From positions 26,159,153 to 26,223,152 of the forward strand of contig OX291545.1 in NCBI GenBank assembly GCA_946406115.1: DNA of 64,000 nucleotides, read 5' to 3'. The translations under genes and the position numbers were made by a program. The stretch comes from Apoda limacodes (lineage: Eukaryota; Arthropoda; Insecta; Lepidoptera; Limacodidae). Positions 21,127-33,180 of the stretch are shown one piece after another (within the stretch, counting starts at the first letter, position 1; every line of letters begins with the position of its first letter). The notes below the pieces were generated by a model. The model searched no databases. It saw nothing but the letters and a program-made list of their open reading frames with translations, and was not told the origin of the DNA.

Positions 21127-22900
21127 ATATCCGAATTGAGAACCTCCTCCTTTTATGAAGTCTGTTAAAAACACCAAAAACCCACTTCCACACATGGGTC
21201 TAGTTTTATTTTTCGGAGGCAAAACCGGCAGGTAACAAAAATGTAAACGAATGCTTGACAGCAACAGATGATACTAAACGAACGTCCCCTTATCAGTGGG
21301 TGTATTTCGTGGACGCTTTCTGGCTGAGACGACGAAGACGACCCACATAATCTAAATAATTTGTGGACGACCCTATTGCAATACTGAGAGTATTATTGAC
21401 TCGTGGTACCACCAGTGTTGTCCCACAGGACTGGTGGTCCAAGTGACAACAAAATTTCGATTCCTGACTCGTGGTCCCATCGTCTTGTCCCACTATTGCT
21501 CGTGGTCCCATTGATCCATATCTTGTATACCTATCATAAATGCGAAAGTGTCTGTTACCTTTTTACTACTTAACCGATCGCAATGAAATTGACCAGGTGA
21601 TAGCTTTCATCTTGGGAGCATATAGACTACCTAACCAACGTCAAGTAAGTTGGATGAGCGCAGAGGCGGTAAATAAGAATTTGGTTGACCCGCTGATCAG
21701 ATTCTTATAAAACTACAGAACTTTATACCTTGGGGAAAGACATATTTACTTTAAATAGGTCAAGATTATCTTTATTCATACTATGAAATGTGACCATAGA
21801 TTAATATTATATTTTAATTGTCAATAGTCACAGAGAATATAATATACTAATAGTCACCAGACCGATATTGTTATACAATGTAACCTGATGACTAGTTAAA
21901 AAAGGCTTAAATATTAATAAATCAAATTCGTCTATTTCACCTTCGTGAACCACGGTAAATAAAAATGGTCCGTGGTCCACCAGCGTAGTTCACCTGGGTG
22001 AACAACTAGAAAAAAAATCTATATGGTTTTTCTAAATATTACTCAAAACCTACAATTTGAGATGTATAATTCTATTCTAGAAATAGAAATCTAGTTATGT
22101 TTTTCCTAGTTGCGGTGGTCTACAACATATTTATTGGGATTAAATACATTGATCACCAAAAAAATAATGTCTAAAATTACAATACTTCTAGCTGTTTAGT
22201 CGTGATTGCACTTTAAATTGTATTCAAGGGCCAAGTGTAGTATATGATCACCAAATCTTAGTGATCAAATTAATGTGTTATTACTAGGTACCTAAATAAA
22301 CCACTACGATTGCCATAAAATGTAAGCATATTACACCCACACACACTAGCCTTTTCCGCTCGACTCCCGGACACCACAGCCACCCGACCTGGGACCTTAT
22401 TGGGAACAGTATCGACCTGTTCGGACTCGGAATTCAATACAAAAATGTATGGGATCTGACTGACCTCTCAAAACTCGTGAATGTACCTTTTTGCATAAAT
22501 TTCTCTTTCGAATTCCAGAGTCTTAAATCTCAGAGGGTGCTCCCAGTAAAGTCCCATAGATCTCCAATGAGGAGCACCTGCGTTTTTCGTGTGTGAAGTT
22601 TAGTTGTCCGCTGCTTGGTATTTTTTTTACAATGGCGAACGACTTAGCGGGACCAAGTTCATGTGTTCCATTGTTGCGTGCTCCGTCCGTCGAAGTAAAC
22701 TTAAAAATTGGGTTTTCGAAAGGGAATTCATGACTGTGCAAAGCGCACAGGAATTTATTAAAACTAAGAAGACCTTTAAGAATTTTTTTTTTGAAGCATT
22801 ATTGAAATTGTACGAGTTTAATTTTTGAGCATTATGAGCAAATTCTGCAACGTGGACACTTCAGCAGGACTGGTCCACGTTCAAAGTCGCACAGTGCGCA
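21127..22900. other. Intergenic repeat-like sequence, no gene
   Basis: Contains repeated phrases (ctcgtggtcccat, three variants at 21400-21510), 'cataaatgcgaaagtgtctg' at 21536 (a common lepidopteran repeat start) and a palindromic stretch near 21950-22000. Short frames on both strands, such as 22523-22741, resemble nothing known. Confidence 0.5.
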
Positions 22901-22904
22901 ATGG

Positions 22905-23100
22905 AGTGAGCTTTGCTCGCAGTGTCTCTGAGAGATTGAATTCGAAATTAGGACATCCGGAAGAAAACTAAAGTACCGTCATAGCTCGCAGAATTAGCAA
23001 GCTGAAGTGGCAGTGGGCTGACCACGTCTGACGGAGGACCGATAACTGATGGAGCAGACTGAGATGTCCTAGGGTGGATACCGTGCAATTTGAGTGAAAA
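22905..23100 (+). mobile_element. Decayed RTE-clade LINE 3' fragment
   Basis: The plus strand reads IARRISKLKWQWADH, then a stop and RRTDN, the conserved C-terminal block of RTE LINE proteins. Stops interrupt it. It lies just past the MPDU1 3' end. Confidence 0.65.
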
Positions 23101-23245
23101 TTTTGCAATAGTAAAAGGGGCAAATTTTGGGAGTTTATTTATTATGTAAGGGTAAACAATGATATTATTTTTACAGAATAGCGAGGTTTTAAATATTTGG
23201 ATGACATTTTAAATTAAAATACAGTAAATAGTGTTTATAAATAAA

Positions 23246-23251
23246 TTTATT
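23246..23251 (-). terminator. Candidate MPDU1 polyadenylation signal
   Basis: AATAAA on the minus strand, about 155 bases beyond the MPDU1 stop codon. Other AATAAA-like sites lie close by. Confidence 0.4.
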
Positions 23252-23404
23252 CCAGGATTTGTTTATTTAAGTAAATAAAATATAAAAACATATTTAATTG
23301 GACCAAAAAGTAATTCATGGGTGTAATGATTATTTAGTACCTACTTCAGTAAATAAATTAAATCATTTCATACCTATCTAAAAGGTAAAAACAACACTTT
23401 TTCA

Positions 23405-23668
23405 TCAATTTGCCTTTCTCTTTTTCTTGGTCTTATTATTTCTAATGGTATTACGAGAGGTATCAACATTCCAGTACCACAAAAGTTGCAAGGCGATAGC
23501 TCCGTTAGCGGCAGTCGTAACACAATAGGTCAAAATTATTATGAAATCTCCAGTCTCTTGAATGGATGTGAATATTCTTGCAATACTGCCTCCAAACAAC
23601 ATGAAAACTGTTATTGCTGAAAGCTGTCCAGTACTTCCATTTCTATAATTTTGTGCAACTTGTATAGT
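23405..23668 (-). CDS. MPDU1: MPDU1 last coding exon
   Basis: Acceptor 'ttcttacag' precedes ACTATACAAGTTGCA; stop TGA is at 23405-23407. Encodes the second half of the PQ-loop region, including [16 protein letters not shown] and LQLLWYWN, and the basic tail. Confidence 0.93.
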   Translation of the reverse strand, partial: TIQVAQNYRNGSTGQLSAITVFMLFGGSIARIFTSIQETGDFIIILTYCVTTAANGAIALQLLWYWNVDTSRNTIRNNKTKKKRKAN

Positions 23669-26600
23669 CTGTAAGAAATTACAAATTATTAGGTACCTAA
23701 AAACGTTATCCCCTCATTCGCAAAAGTTACACCTCAGGGGTATAAATTGGCTAGCCACTTACTTTGAAACCTGATTGGATAGAATCAGCATTAGGAAAAT
23801 GAAAAATCAAGTCACTTCCTGGTTTTATTGAATCGATTGGATTCGAAAGTAAATAGCCATTCGCCAAAAAGTTTGCATCGAGGTATACATTGAAGTCTAA
23901 TGTGAGTGAGGGTCATCGACGAGGCTTTATGCCTGGACTACATTGTAGTACTGTCATTACCTGGCTATACCTACTTAAACAATTCGAAAACTACCAAATC
24001 TTGCCTATATCTATCAACATATTTCTTCAAACTGAAAACGTACAAAAGTATATGTCAAAGTCAAAGACAAAATTTATTTATTCAAATTAGGATTTTACAA
24101 CCAACCAACCTTCCCTCCGGTTCACAATGTTGTTGCTTTCTACCGAGAAGGATCCGGCAAGAAACTCTATAGTTACTCTTAAAAACGACAAATACAATAA
24201 ATGTTTTAAATAAAAATTTTAAGCCCTAAAATTTCGTCAATAAAGATACAGTGTGCAAACCCGGTGTTGATAGGTACAATAGGTCCGGATATATGATAGT
24301 GGATACGGGAGTTTCAGTCTAAAGCTAGCAGGATCGTGGGATCTCCGAAACTGGTGGAGCAAAAAATAATTTTTTAGGCAAAAATTATGGCTTGAGTCGT
24401 ATCGCGGCTTTATAGTTCGGCTACGCCAGCTTTTTAGACACCAAACGTCACTTTCAGCTTCACATTTGTTGAGAAAATGATAATCAGATGAGTAACACTG
24501 TCTTATATTCACTGTGTTATAAAAACTTTTTTTAAAACAAATGTAGTATATATATATATATATATATATAGACTGACGGATCAAGGCACAGCCTAAACCG
24601 CTGATCGGAGACCTGAAACTTGGAGGGTGTGTTCTTCGTGTGACGTAGGCATCCGTTATGAAAGGATTTTCCGAAAGGGTCAACTGCGAGTCGGCTTCGC
24701 GCAACAAGGGTAAACCGATTGTTGTGAAATTTTGGTAAGCTGTTATGCACACGCCGGGGAATGTTTCTAAAGAAGAAAAAAAGAGTCAAGTGCGAGTCGG
24801 CCTCGCGCAATAAGGGTAAACCGATTGTAGTGAAATTTTGGTAAGTTGTTATGCACACGCCGGGAATGTTTCTAAAGAAGAAAAAAAGAGTCAAGTGCGA
24901 GTCGGCCTCGCGCAATAAGGGTAAACCGATTGTAGTGAAATTTTGGTAAGTTGTTATGCACACGCCGGGAATGTTTCTAAAGAAGAAAAAAAGAGTCAAG
25001 TGCGAGTCGGCCTCGCGCAATAAGGGTAAACCGATTGTAATGAAATTTTTTGTAAGTCGTTATGCACACGCCGGGAAACTTAACACATTTTTAATCTTAT
25101 TGATTTTGAATATATTGTATTTAAAAATCCCTAAAACGTCCTTAATGTTATCCTTTGCCTAATCCTAACTATAATAATGTAAAAGTCTTTTTGTTATTGC
25201 TCAGCGTCACAAGCAACGGTGCGTCCAAGTAACCTGATATTTGGCACAAAGGAAGCTGGAGAGGCTTCAATCAACATAGGGTATTTTACCCCAATCACCA
25301 CGAACATATTTTTTTCTAGGGCACGCGAGGCACTATTCCTCCGCGCCGCAAAAAAAAATCTTTTCTGATTTTTTGTACAGTGTTAGAAAGTAAGACGAAG
25401 GACATAAAATACTTTTTATCCCGACCAAGAATTCCAACGAGAATAAATATTATTTCAGCGCAAGGTTCCTTATTTCGGAATGGAGTAGTTGTGGAAGAAA
25501 TAACAAAATGGACAAACATGGAAATTCAATTCAACTTCGGAAGACCACGTATGAAAGCAGCTTACAAAAAGACGACTCTAATTGGTATACTCGCACTGTC
25601 AGCAGTTATGAAAGACAACCACGTGTCAACAGAGCAACTATTTTATAATTTGTGTTCAGGAAACAGATGTGTAGCTGTCGTGAGTACAGACAGATTCGAT
25701 TTATTGGTAAGATGTTTACGTATGGACGATAACGGTTGAACACATACAAGGATGCAAAGTCCCTCCTCAGACCTAAGGGCTCGATGCGACAAGTGTGTTT
25801 GGGATCGCCGACAATTCTCACTGCACATGAGCTACACTGACACCCATGAAAGCTTCATTATACCTACCACTTAATTGAACAACCATGAATTGTTAAGACA
25901 CATGTGTTAGTGCATGAGTTACTAATATTGTTTATACTTTTGGTTAATGTTCATGGAAAAAGCTGATTTAATAATTTAAATGCACATTACTACATTAGGT
26001 ACATCATTTTTTAAATTTTATACATCCATCTATACATACATACATACATCTTATACAGGGCCATTTATTGTATACATCGACCTGATTTGACCCAATTGTA
26101 GAGTATATATGCTAGTATACATTAATAAAATCATATCAAAAGGAAGTTCACAAAATGAGTTGTTCCGTTTTGGTACTAAAATAAATTTAAAAATTAACCA
26201 GCTCATAGAATTTGCCTAATTGACCATTGGATCAGTGCCTAATACGACAAAAAAAAATTACTGCTCAAATGTCAATATCATTGATAACATTATAACTTAA
26301 TTTTTCAATCCCTATCAGAAATAGATTTTATTGAATATTAAGACTCTGATAATTTATTGATTATGAATAATCTTACATTTTTGGAAATTACCACTAAGTT
26401 ATTTACCTCAAGCTTTACCTAAAGGCTGAAGGCTGGTTGAATTTATTTGGAAATAAAATAGAAAGCTTCATACTAATTTGGTATGTGTCTTTTAAAGTAG
26501 GTTTCTCCCCATAAAATAGGTTTCTCCCCATAAAGTAGGTTTTTCTCCATAAAGCCAAACAACATGTCATTTGTGTATATGAACGTGACAATGCCATGAT

Positions 26601-29600
26601 TGAAGCCCTCAAGCAGTAGCATACTACTTGATGGCTTCAGTCTTTACTTTATAGATATATATGTCTTACCTTTGCAACAACTATTAAGGGTACAGTCATG
26701 GCTTGCATAGTCCAAAGAATGTCTTTTGGTGTATAACTGCTGACTAAAACTGATACTAATCCTACATAAACAGCAAGAAAGGTGGCAGCTTTGGCCGGAG
26801 CACCACCATAGTGCAACACCAGAGCTGCAATTATTGCTGTTTGGATTGCCAAAAAAGTACCTTCACCCCATGCACTGAAAAAAATCATAAAAGATTGCTT
26901 GTACCTAGTAACATAGTGTAGCTTTTGTGTAAAAACAAATAATTATTATTTTTACTTAAGATTGCAAGCCTATTGCGTCACTCCCTTCTTGAGGAACCCC
27001 ATACTGTAATCCCTATAGAAAACCTCAGCAGGGAGCTCATTCCTCAACCTAAGTGTTCTGTGCATAACCATTTAAGTTCTAAGGTGTGAGGATGAATTGC
27101 CTGCCTCAGAACACAGCTCATTTTAGGAGCGGGAGAACACACACAAGGAGGCAAAGTCTCTTTTTGGACTTGAGGTTCTTCATGGAGACGACTTCATGTG
27201 GGGGCAAACTTATAATGCAGCAAACTCTGTTCCTGGGGTGTATTACTGCTTCACTCTGTTGTGTACACCAAGTATTTTCGACACTAGCTTCACCTTGTAA
27301 TTCATTCCAATTTTCAACACCAAGGATCCTAATGCTCTTAAAGATTTTATAGGGTTTTCTTGCACAAAAATTGCCTTTGTTGGGTTAAATTGAACGAAGT
27401 TTTAGCAATCGTAGTTGCTGTGAAAAACCACTTACACCCCAGGGCTTCAGGCAGGTCCTCGTGCTCTGGGGTAATGGCAAAGCCACGGCAAACTGTGGTT
27501 CTACACAGCCGTTATCCGACCCATGCTTACATATGGCGCAGTAGTTTCGTGGCCCCAAAATCAAGTAAGTACAGTCAACTACAAAGTCTGCAACGTTTTG
27601 CCTGCCTGGACAACCACAGGCTGTATGAAAATGACCTACTAGATGGCAGCACTAGAGGTCATACTTAATCTTAAACCCCTACAACAAGAAGCTGCCATTG
27701 CTGCCGTAGGGCTACTGAAACAGGACACCAGAATCACTCATGCACATCTTAAGGTTATAATAAGCGACAAACTCTCGATGATAGATGCAACATGTAATAT
27801 TACCACAAATCACTTGTCTTTGACAAAAAATACCGTATCCAACTTCATAAAGAAGAAAAGTACAGGTCCAATATACATGAAGTAAGGATCTACACCAATG
27901 GCTCCAAAACAACTGGAGCAGGTGTCTTCTCCCAAAACCTGGACATTAATATATCAACAACCTTAGGTAGCCACAACTGCCAGGCAGAATGTGTTGGGAT
28001 TACCTGAGCAGCACCAGCGATCCTGCCTTGAAACATAAGTGATCTCACAATACGCATTGTCAATAGCGGACTACTCCTGGAGTGTCACAGGATCTGCAAA
28101 ATTTGGCAATTGCACTAAATAATCAGGTCATTCTTTAGTGAACCAATTGTGCTGATACGCTTTACCCAAATTAAAATGTGGTAATGCAGCAGAACCACAC
28201 AACTAAAAAATGAACAGTAGGCACAACAACGGGACTGCAGACAGCTAAGGGGGCTCTCGCATCCCTGGACAAGCACCTGTCGCACCTACTGAAATACAGT
28301 AGGAAAACCCGCCACATATCTGGCATAATAACAGGCCACTAAATACACAACTAAATAAACATCTCTTTAATATTGGCATCACTGACAGTACCATATGTAG
28401 AGGATGCCAAGGAGGCACTAGCTCACATGATCTTGCACTGCAGAAGTGTAAGCAATAGCAAAACTCAAAGCTTCTGGGCAGAAACCTTGAGTGAGGCACT
28501 GAGGAGCATTAGACACCTGCTAGATTTTTGATTTCTAGTATGAGTGACCAATGACGGAAAGATTGGTTGCGGAAAACTTACGCCCAATTAACTAACCAAA
28601 GTCTTATCATGAGGATTTACCATTTTGGTAAAGAAGATCCTGCCCCAATGATCTCAATAAAATGGTTTGTTTTTACCGTTTTTTTTAAAAAGATGCTTCC
28701 CTAATGATTTAAACAACACATGCTCCTTCCCTATTTGTATTCAAAGGCATCCTATTAACTTTTGAGTTACTTCTCAAATTTTTAATGTAAATTAATTTTG
28801 ATTTTTTGTAAAAAAATATATAAAAATGTTCACTATCTTATCTACTATACATTACATTAAATAAACATACATACCTAAACGGAAAACCCATAACATAGCT
28901 GTACGAAAAGTTTGCAGTAATTGCAAACAATTCTAAACAAACTGCATAGAAGTTGATCCCCTCTGCACTTTTGCCACCAAGAATTTTAAGGATTTGTGGC
29001 ACTTTCACTAATATTGATCCTGCTATTATGCCAATACCCAGTCCTTTGCTTAAAGTTGTCTTGAAACATGGTACTGAAATGTAAAAATTAACTGAGTGTC
29101 TTCTTTGATTATAATATCAATAAAATAACATTATAGAAGCTTAGGCCAATTCTACTTAAGAATTTAGTCTGCTGTTTATGATGATTGCTAGTTACTTTAA
29201 CATGATGTCACATTACTAAAAAGAGGCTATTTATTAATTGCCAATAATGCAATTACTTAGAGAGCCCGTGACTGGCAGACCCACTGTATTTTATAAAACC
29301 CTATATTTTTTTAATTTGCTCTCACCTACCATACCTAACTAGGTTCTTATAGAGCTACACAGGTATTTTATAGTATAAAGGTTAAAAGTTTATTATTTTG
29401 AAAGACATTAATTATTTCAATAGGAAAAATACAATGGCAGACAACTAGGCCAGTTTCAAGGTCTTAGCAAATATTTTTGAAAATGTCAAAAAAATATATA
29501 CCGACATTTATAATATTGTATGCCTATAATTAATACGGCAGATATGCAGAGTGCAAGCACATGCTTGATTCTTACTCACTTAACCCATATGGAATGACTA

Positions 29601-31791
29601 ATATTTTATTTAGTTACTAACAATTTTACCAATGAAGTCCACTGTGATTTTTTTTTATACCACTAAGGTGGCAAACAAGCTTGCAATCCACCTGATGCTA
29701 AGCGTTCACAGTAGCCTTTAGACTATAGAACATAAACCGCACAATTTCCCTAAAATTTTGAAAGATATGCACTATTTCATTGAACTGTATTATCATTTGT
29801 TTGCTGTGAATAGTCAAACTGGTACACCAAATTTTGGCATTCACTTTATTGCAGTCTAGCCACCACAAACTTCTTAAATATGTATTAAAACTGTATAAGT
29901 TAATAGACAGAAAGTAAATGGCATAAAAACAATACAAATATCATTACATTACAGGATTAATGGATGTACAAGGGTAAATAATTTTGTCATAATTAAATCT
30001 GTGTTGTATGGTGAAGACATATTTTATGATGACTAATAATTCCAGACAGCCCTAATTCATTTTAATTTTAGAAGTTAATTTTAATGTATGGTTTTCTGAT
30101 TTAAGATAAGTGAAATTTAGGTCACATTTTAAACATCATCAAAAAAAAGTTAGGTAGCAAGAAACATAGCCACAAGCCATCAGTTTATATTTGTGAGTAG
30201 CACATGAGCCAAGCGAATGGCATATAAGCAAAATCATATAAAAGAGAGGGTTCCATATCCCCCCACCTTCACAGGGGGAGTTTCTCTACCCTTCTTGACT
30301 CTCCCCACCATTCAGAACCTTTTATTTGTTTGACTAAAATGTATCTAGGTACTTTGGCTTGGCTTAATATTTTCATTTTAAATTATTTTAAAATATTCAT
30401 TTATTCGAATATTTGCTACAATTTTAAATGTGAATAATTGTTGTGGAATATTTAATAAATGATATGTTACGATATCCATATGTATGGATGTGAAACATGG
30501 GCCACCACACTGAAACTACAGCATAGAATCCGAACTTGTCAAAGGAGCATGGAAAGGAGTATCCTGGGGTTCAAAAGAAAAGACAAGAAGCAAGCAGTAG
30601 AACTAAGAAAAATAACAAAGCTTCAAGATATCACAACTAAAACAAAACAACTAAAGTGGCGATGGACAGGACACATGCTAAGAGACCAGACAAATAAATG
30701 GTGCAAAACCTTAACAGTGTGGACCCCTACATTTAACACTAAGAGGAAAAGAGGTAGACAAAGAAAAAGGTGGTTAAACAATCTCAAAGAAGCAGCAGGT
30801 GCTTTGTGGACAAGAGCTGCCAAAGATAGAGCAGCCTAGAAAAGGTTGGAGGGGGCCTATGTGTTAAAAGAACACGCTGACACAAACAAAACTCTGGATT
30901 GCATAGATAAATTAACAATATATTTACATATATGTATTCAACAACTTGTATGTAATTGTCAGTAATAAAGGCTTATTATTATATATGTTACAATCTACAA
31001 AACCAATTTATAAGGCAAAATGAAATTATAAGGTGGATAGAGGTAGACAGAAAGACCATTATCAGAAAAGGAGAGGTCAAGAGAAGATTCGCTAAACCAT
31101 TGAATGTCTATGAAAGCATTAATGTGAGTGAAGAAAGCAAAAGTGTGCCAGATTTTTGGTATAGATAGGAACTGTTTGTGTTTCTAAGAGGTGCACTTGT
31201 TGGTATGGAATTGGACATTTGAAGTTGAATGAAGTTAAAATACTAAGTGATCTTGATTTTTGAAATTTTTTTTATTTTATAAAGTGTATCTTGTTGGTGG
31301 TTCTTGGTTTTTACACTACTTAATTGAATAGATATTAAGAATCTCGTATTATTCGAACATTTAGAACTGATGGTATTCATATTCGAACCTCCAAACAAAA
31401 ATATTTAAAAAAAGGGGATTGGTGTGTACAAAAGGGGGCGCTGAGAAAAAAAAAAGTCCGGTCATTTTTTCCCTTGCGCCCCCTTTTAGTTACTCTGACC
31501 AAAAAGGGGAAGAGTTCCGCACTCCCTTTTTCACATGAGGTGTTCCCCCTCGCACTTCTCCCCACCACTTAATTCGATGGGTCACACACTTCGGAACATG
31601 GATAGGTTATGTTAACAAGCTATCAATCTAATTACAATTTCACGTATTCAGCTATCAGTAATAACCAAGTACATAGATATTATATCAGTAATAATAAAGA
31701 TACCGTCAAAAAAATTGTGATTAACAAAATATTCATCATAGCACTTTTCCGACAGCAAGGAAAGCAGAATTCCTTTTAAAAATTCTGTCAT
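23405..31791 (-). CDS. MPDU1: MPDU1 homologue (dolichol-phosphate-mannose utilisation), complete
   Basis: Four coding exons: 31791-31704, 29073-28875, 26874-26670, 23668-23405, total 756 nt, 251 residues plus stop, close to the usual MPDU1 length (247 in human). Junction phases 1, 2 and 0 match and all introns are GT-AG. Family motifs seen: [61 protein letters not shown] and [12 protein letters not shown]. The two PQ-loop repeats ([15 protein letters not shown] and the C-terminal half) and several hydrophobic helices mark a multi-pass ER membrane protein. MPDU1 is needed for use of dolichol-P-mannose and -glucose in N-glycan, O-mannose and GPI synthesis. The tail (KKKRKAN) is a dilysine-like ER signal. 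Confidence 0.93.
24050..24190 (-). mobile_element. 3' end of LINE with (TTTGAC)n tail
   Basis: The minus strand reads as the same terminal sequence found at 49790-49945 ('gagtttcttgccggattct', 'aacaacattgtgaacc'), ending in TTTGACTTTGACATA. An old copy in MPDU1 intron 3. Confidence 0.75.
24547..24571. repeat. (TA)n microsatellite
   Basis: About twelve TA repeats directly before the 105-bp repeat region. Confidence 0.9.
24679..25078 (+). repeat. Four tandem copies of a 105-bp repeat
   Basis: Units start at 24679, 24785, 24890 and 24995, with 'gtcaagtgcgagtcggcctc' and 'atgcacacgccgggaatgtt' in each. The second to fourth are almost identical; the first has several changes and one extra G. Related single units occur at 39100-39345 on the minus strand, so this is an interspersed family that expanded locally. 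Confidence 0.9.
25380..25739 (+). pseudogene. piggyBac-type transposase N-terminal fragment
   Basis: A 119-codon frame holds [29 protein letters not shown] and [16 protein letters not shown]. The last block matches the conserved 'RF..LLR.LRFDD' element of piggyBac (DDE_Tnp_1_7) transposases. The catalytic aspartates lie downstream in the family and are missing, as the frame is cut by a LINE fragment at 25740. Confidence 0.75.
25739..25830 (-). mobile_element. Short LINE ORF2 fragment
   Basis: On the minus strand it matches ORF2 C-terminal sequence ([20 protein letters not shown] against RIVDDPKLTCGIEPLSLRRD). About 90 bases, directly truncating the piggyBac remnant. Confidence 0.8.
25831..26669. 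other. MPDU1 intron 3, no further gene
   Basis: AT-rich. Contains a short CATA microsatellite at about 26030 and a tandem triplicate of 'aggtttctccccataaa' around 26497-26553. No coding signal. Confidence 0.6.
26670..26874 (-). CDS. MPDU1: MPDU1 third coding exon
   Basis: Acceptor 'tttttttcag' and donor AAAG|GTAAG. Encodes [20 protein letters not shown] and further hydrophobic helix sequence to [10 protein letters not shown], matching the central membrane part of MPDU1. Confidence 0.93.
26985..27408 (-). mobile_element. Older decayed copy of the LINE ORF2 3' region
   Basis: Tracks the intact LINE (for example 'gaaccccatactgta', 'gcagggagctcattcc', 'aacacacacaaggaggcaaa') with many substitutions and an internal deletion. 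Lies in MPDU1 intron 2. Confidence 0.8.
27415..28560 (+). mobile_element. Decayed LINE with RNase H domain (RT C-terminus)
   Basis: Broken plus-strand frames read like RT-thumb sequence ([16 protein letters not shown]), then [19 protein letters not shown] and an RNase H start ([16 protein letters not shown], with Asn where the catalytic Asp is expected). This order is usual for I/R1/LOA-group LINEs. Frameshifts and stops show it is dead. Confidence 0.65.
28875..29073 (-). CDS. MPDU1: MPDU1 second coding exon
   Basis: Acceptor 'acatttcag', donor TTTAG|GTATGT. Encodes [18 protein letters not shown], the PQ-loop motif [17 protein letters not shown] and [17 protein letters not shown]. Phase 1 in, phase 2 out. 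Confidence 0.94.
29640..29715 (-). mobile_element. Tiny LINE 3'-end fragment
   Basis: T run followed by 'ataccactaaggtggcaaac', the terminal sequence of the LINE at 16551. Only about 70 bases remain. Confidence 0.8.
30459..30975 (+). mobile_element. RTE-clade LINE 3' end (C-terminal protein remnant)
   Basis: A 126-codon plus-strand frame contains [41 protein letters not shown] and [11 protein letters not shown], the diagnostic C-terminal series of RTE/BovB-like LINE proteins. A short 3' UTR ends in 'taataaaggcttattattat'. The coding part has no stop but is truncated on the 5' side. Lies in MPDU1 intron 1. Confidence 0.85.
31704..31791 (-). CDS. MPDU1: MPDU1 first coding exon
   Basis: ATG at 31789-31791 opens [20 protein letters not shown] and further residues to a GACG|GTATC donor, 29 codons plus one base. 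The EKCY/F motif and the join to VPCFK match the N-terminus of MPDU1 proteins, and the phase closes the whole 251-residue frame. Too short to be found as an ORF. Confidence 0.88.
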
Positions 31792-31799
31792 TTTGAAAT

Positions 31800-32620
31800 T
31801 TAAAATATTTCCCTTATCTTGAACAGTATGTTATGAACTTAAATCACATGTTAGAAATACACCAAGCAAGATACAAATTAATTTATTTTACTTTTTACAA
31901 TCACTGTCTCAGATTTTATTTTGAGTATTTAATTTTTTTTGTTTCGTTGTCCCTAAGGACAGGCTAAGGTTTTAGACCATACTGCCAAGTCTGTGATAAA
32001 TTTTTCTTTTTCACTTTCTTTCGTTCCTATGGGCCGGCTAAAGTCTTAGAATAATAGTTTACGATCACAATAACCATAGAGCGACATATGCCCCATATAA
32101 GGGGAGAAGCCATAAGTAGGTCTCTGTAAGTCCTAATGGACAGCGAGAAACAAAACTATTTGAAATCGGAGTTTTCACTAGACTAAATCTAGTTGCGCGA
32201 CTGTAAGGCTATCCTTCAATAATGCCAAACTGATCGGTATTTCGCAGTAAGAAAAGAAAAGGAATATCTAAATTGCAAAAGATGACATTACCTTTCATAT
32301 GTATATAAACTTTCATTACAAAACTGACAAACATGTCTTAAAAACTTTAAATCACGTTTTGTTCGTCCGGATTTGTTTCGGGTGGGTGATACAGGTTGCC
32401 GACAGGCCAAGGACTCAACACCCTATCCAAACCCGAGACTTATAACAAAACAGAGTATTTTGCAACCAATGCACCGGCTAGGTGCGCAGAAAGAGAGATT
32501 CAGGTAGAGTGGGTTCAGAGGCAAGTAAAGGAAATCACTTTTCAAGGTCAAGGAAAGTTGTAATGTGTATACACTACCAACTAGGCTGCGGGGGAGTTAA
32601 AAATTAAGGTGTTCTCTTTA
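31800..32620. other. MPDU1 upstream region, no gene seen
   Basis: Should hold the MPDU1 promoter and 5' UTR, but no clear TATA or initiator could be chosen. No coding signal. Confidence 0.5.
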
Positions 32621-32810
32621 CATCTATCCAACAGTACTTGACTGGTTTCATAGTTACTTGCGTGGACGTATACAGTGAATTAAGGTTGAGGACTCCTGTT
32701 CCATTTGGTGCGACACATCTGCTGGCGTCCCGCAAGGAGCGTGATGTCTCCTCTCCTTTTTGCAATTTTAACTAACACTGTTACAAGGAAAGTTGTAACG
32801 AGTATTCGTT
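32620..32810 (+). mobile_element. Decayed LINE reverse-transcriptase fragment
   Basis: The plus strand shows, in shifted frames, WFHSYLRGRIQ, then SAGVPQGA and MSPLLFAIL, the RT palm motif block. Frameshifts prove it is dead. Only about 190 bases. Confidence 0.6.
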
Positions 32811-33180
32811 CAAAGTTATTTAACAAGCTTTTGTAATTTATTTAATGGTTAGTAGTAGAACCTAATCACACAAGGTGATTCGTAACCCTTAACATATAGA
32901 AATTAGAGCTATCTATTTTACAATAATAGAAACTACCTAACTATACAGAAAGATAGAAAACGGTAAGCCTGCCGACACACATTTCTAAGTGGAAGGTTTG
33001 CAAATATATATATTAGGACAGAAGGAACAATAACGTTCTTCGGCCTAGAGCCCAATCGATGATATCTTCAACAATTTCCACATCCAGTAGGTATCCGTAG
33101 TAGGTTTACGCGGACGGGACTGACTTTATGTGACCTAAGAGCGTGTGGTGAGTACTGTTAGCCCAGGGCCTTGGTGAGCA

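Noticed and set aside
24532..25020. 162-codon minus-strand frame of repeated residues
   Set aside because: It is the 105-bp tandem repeat read in one frame (105 divides by three); no start context, no homology and no splice logic.
24679..25078. Possible CRISPR-like array
   Set aside because: The units are contiguous 105-bp tandem repeats with no unique spacers, and the genome is eukaryotic.
31377..31568. Minus-strand frame in a C/T- and A-rich stretch before MPDU1 exon 1
   Set aside because: It lies in the MPDU1 intron, has low complexity and no known motif.
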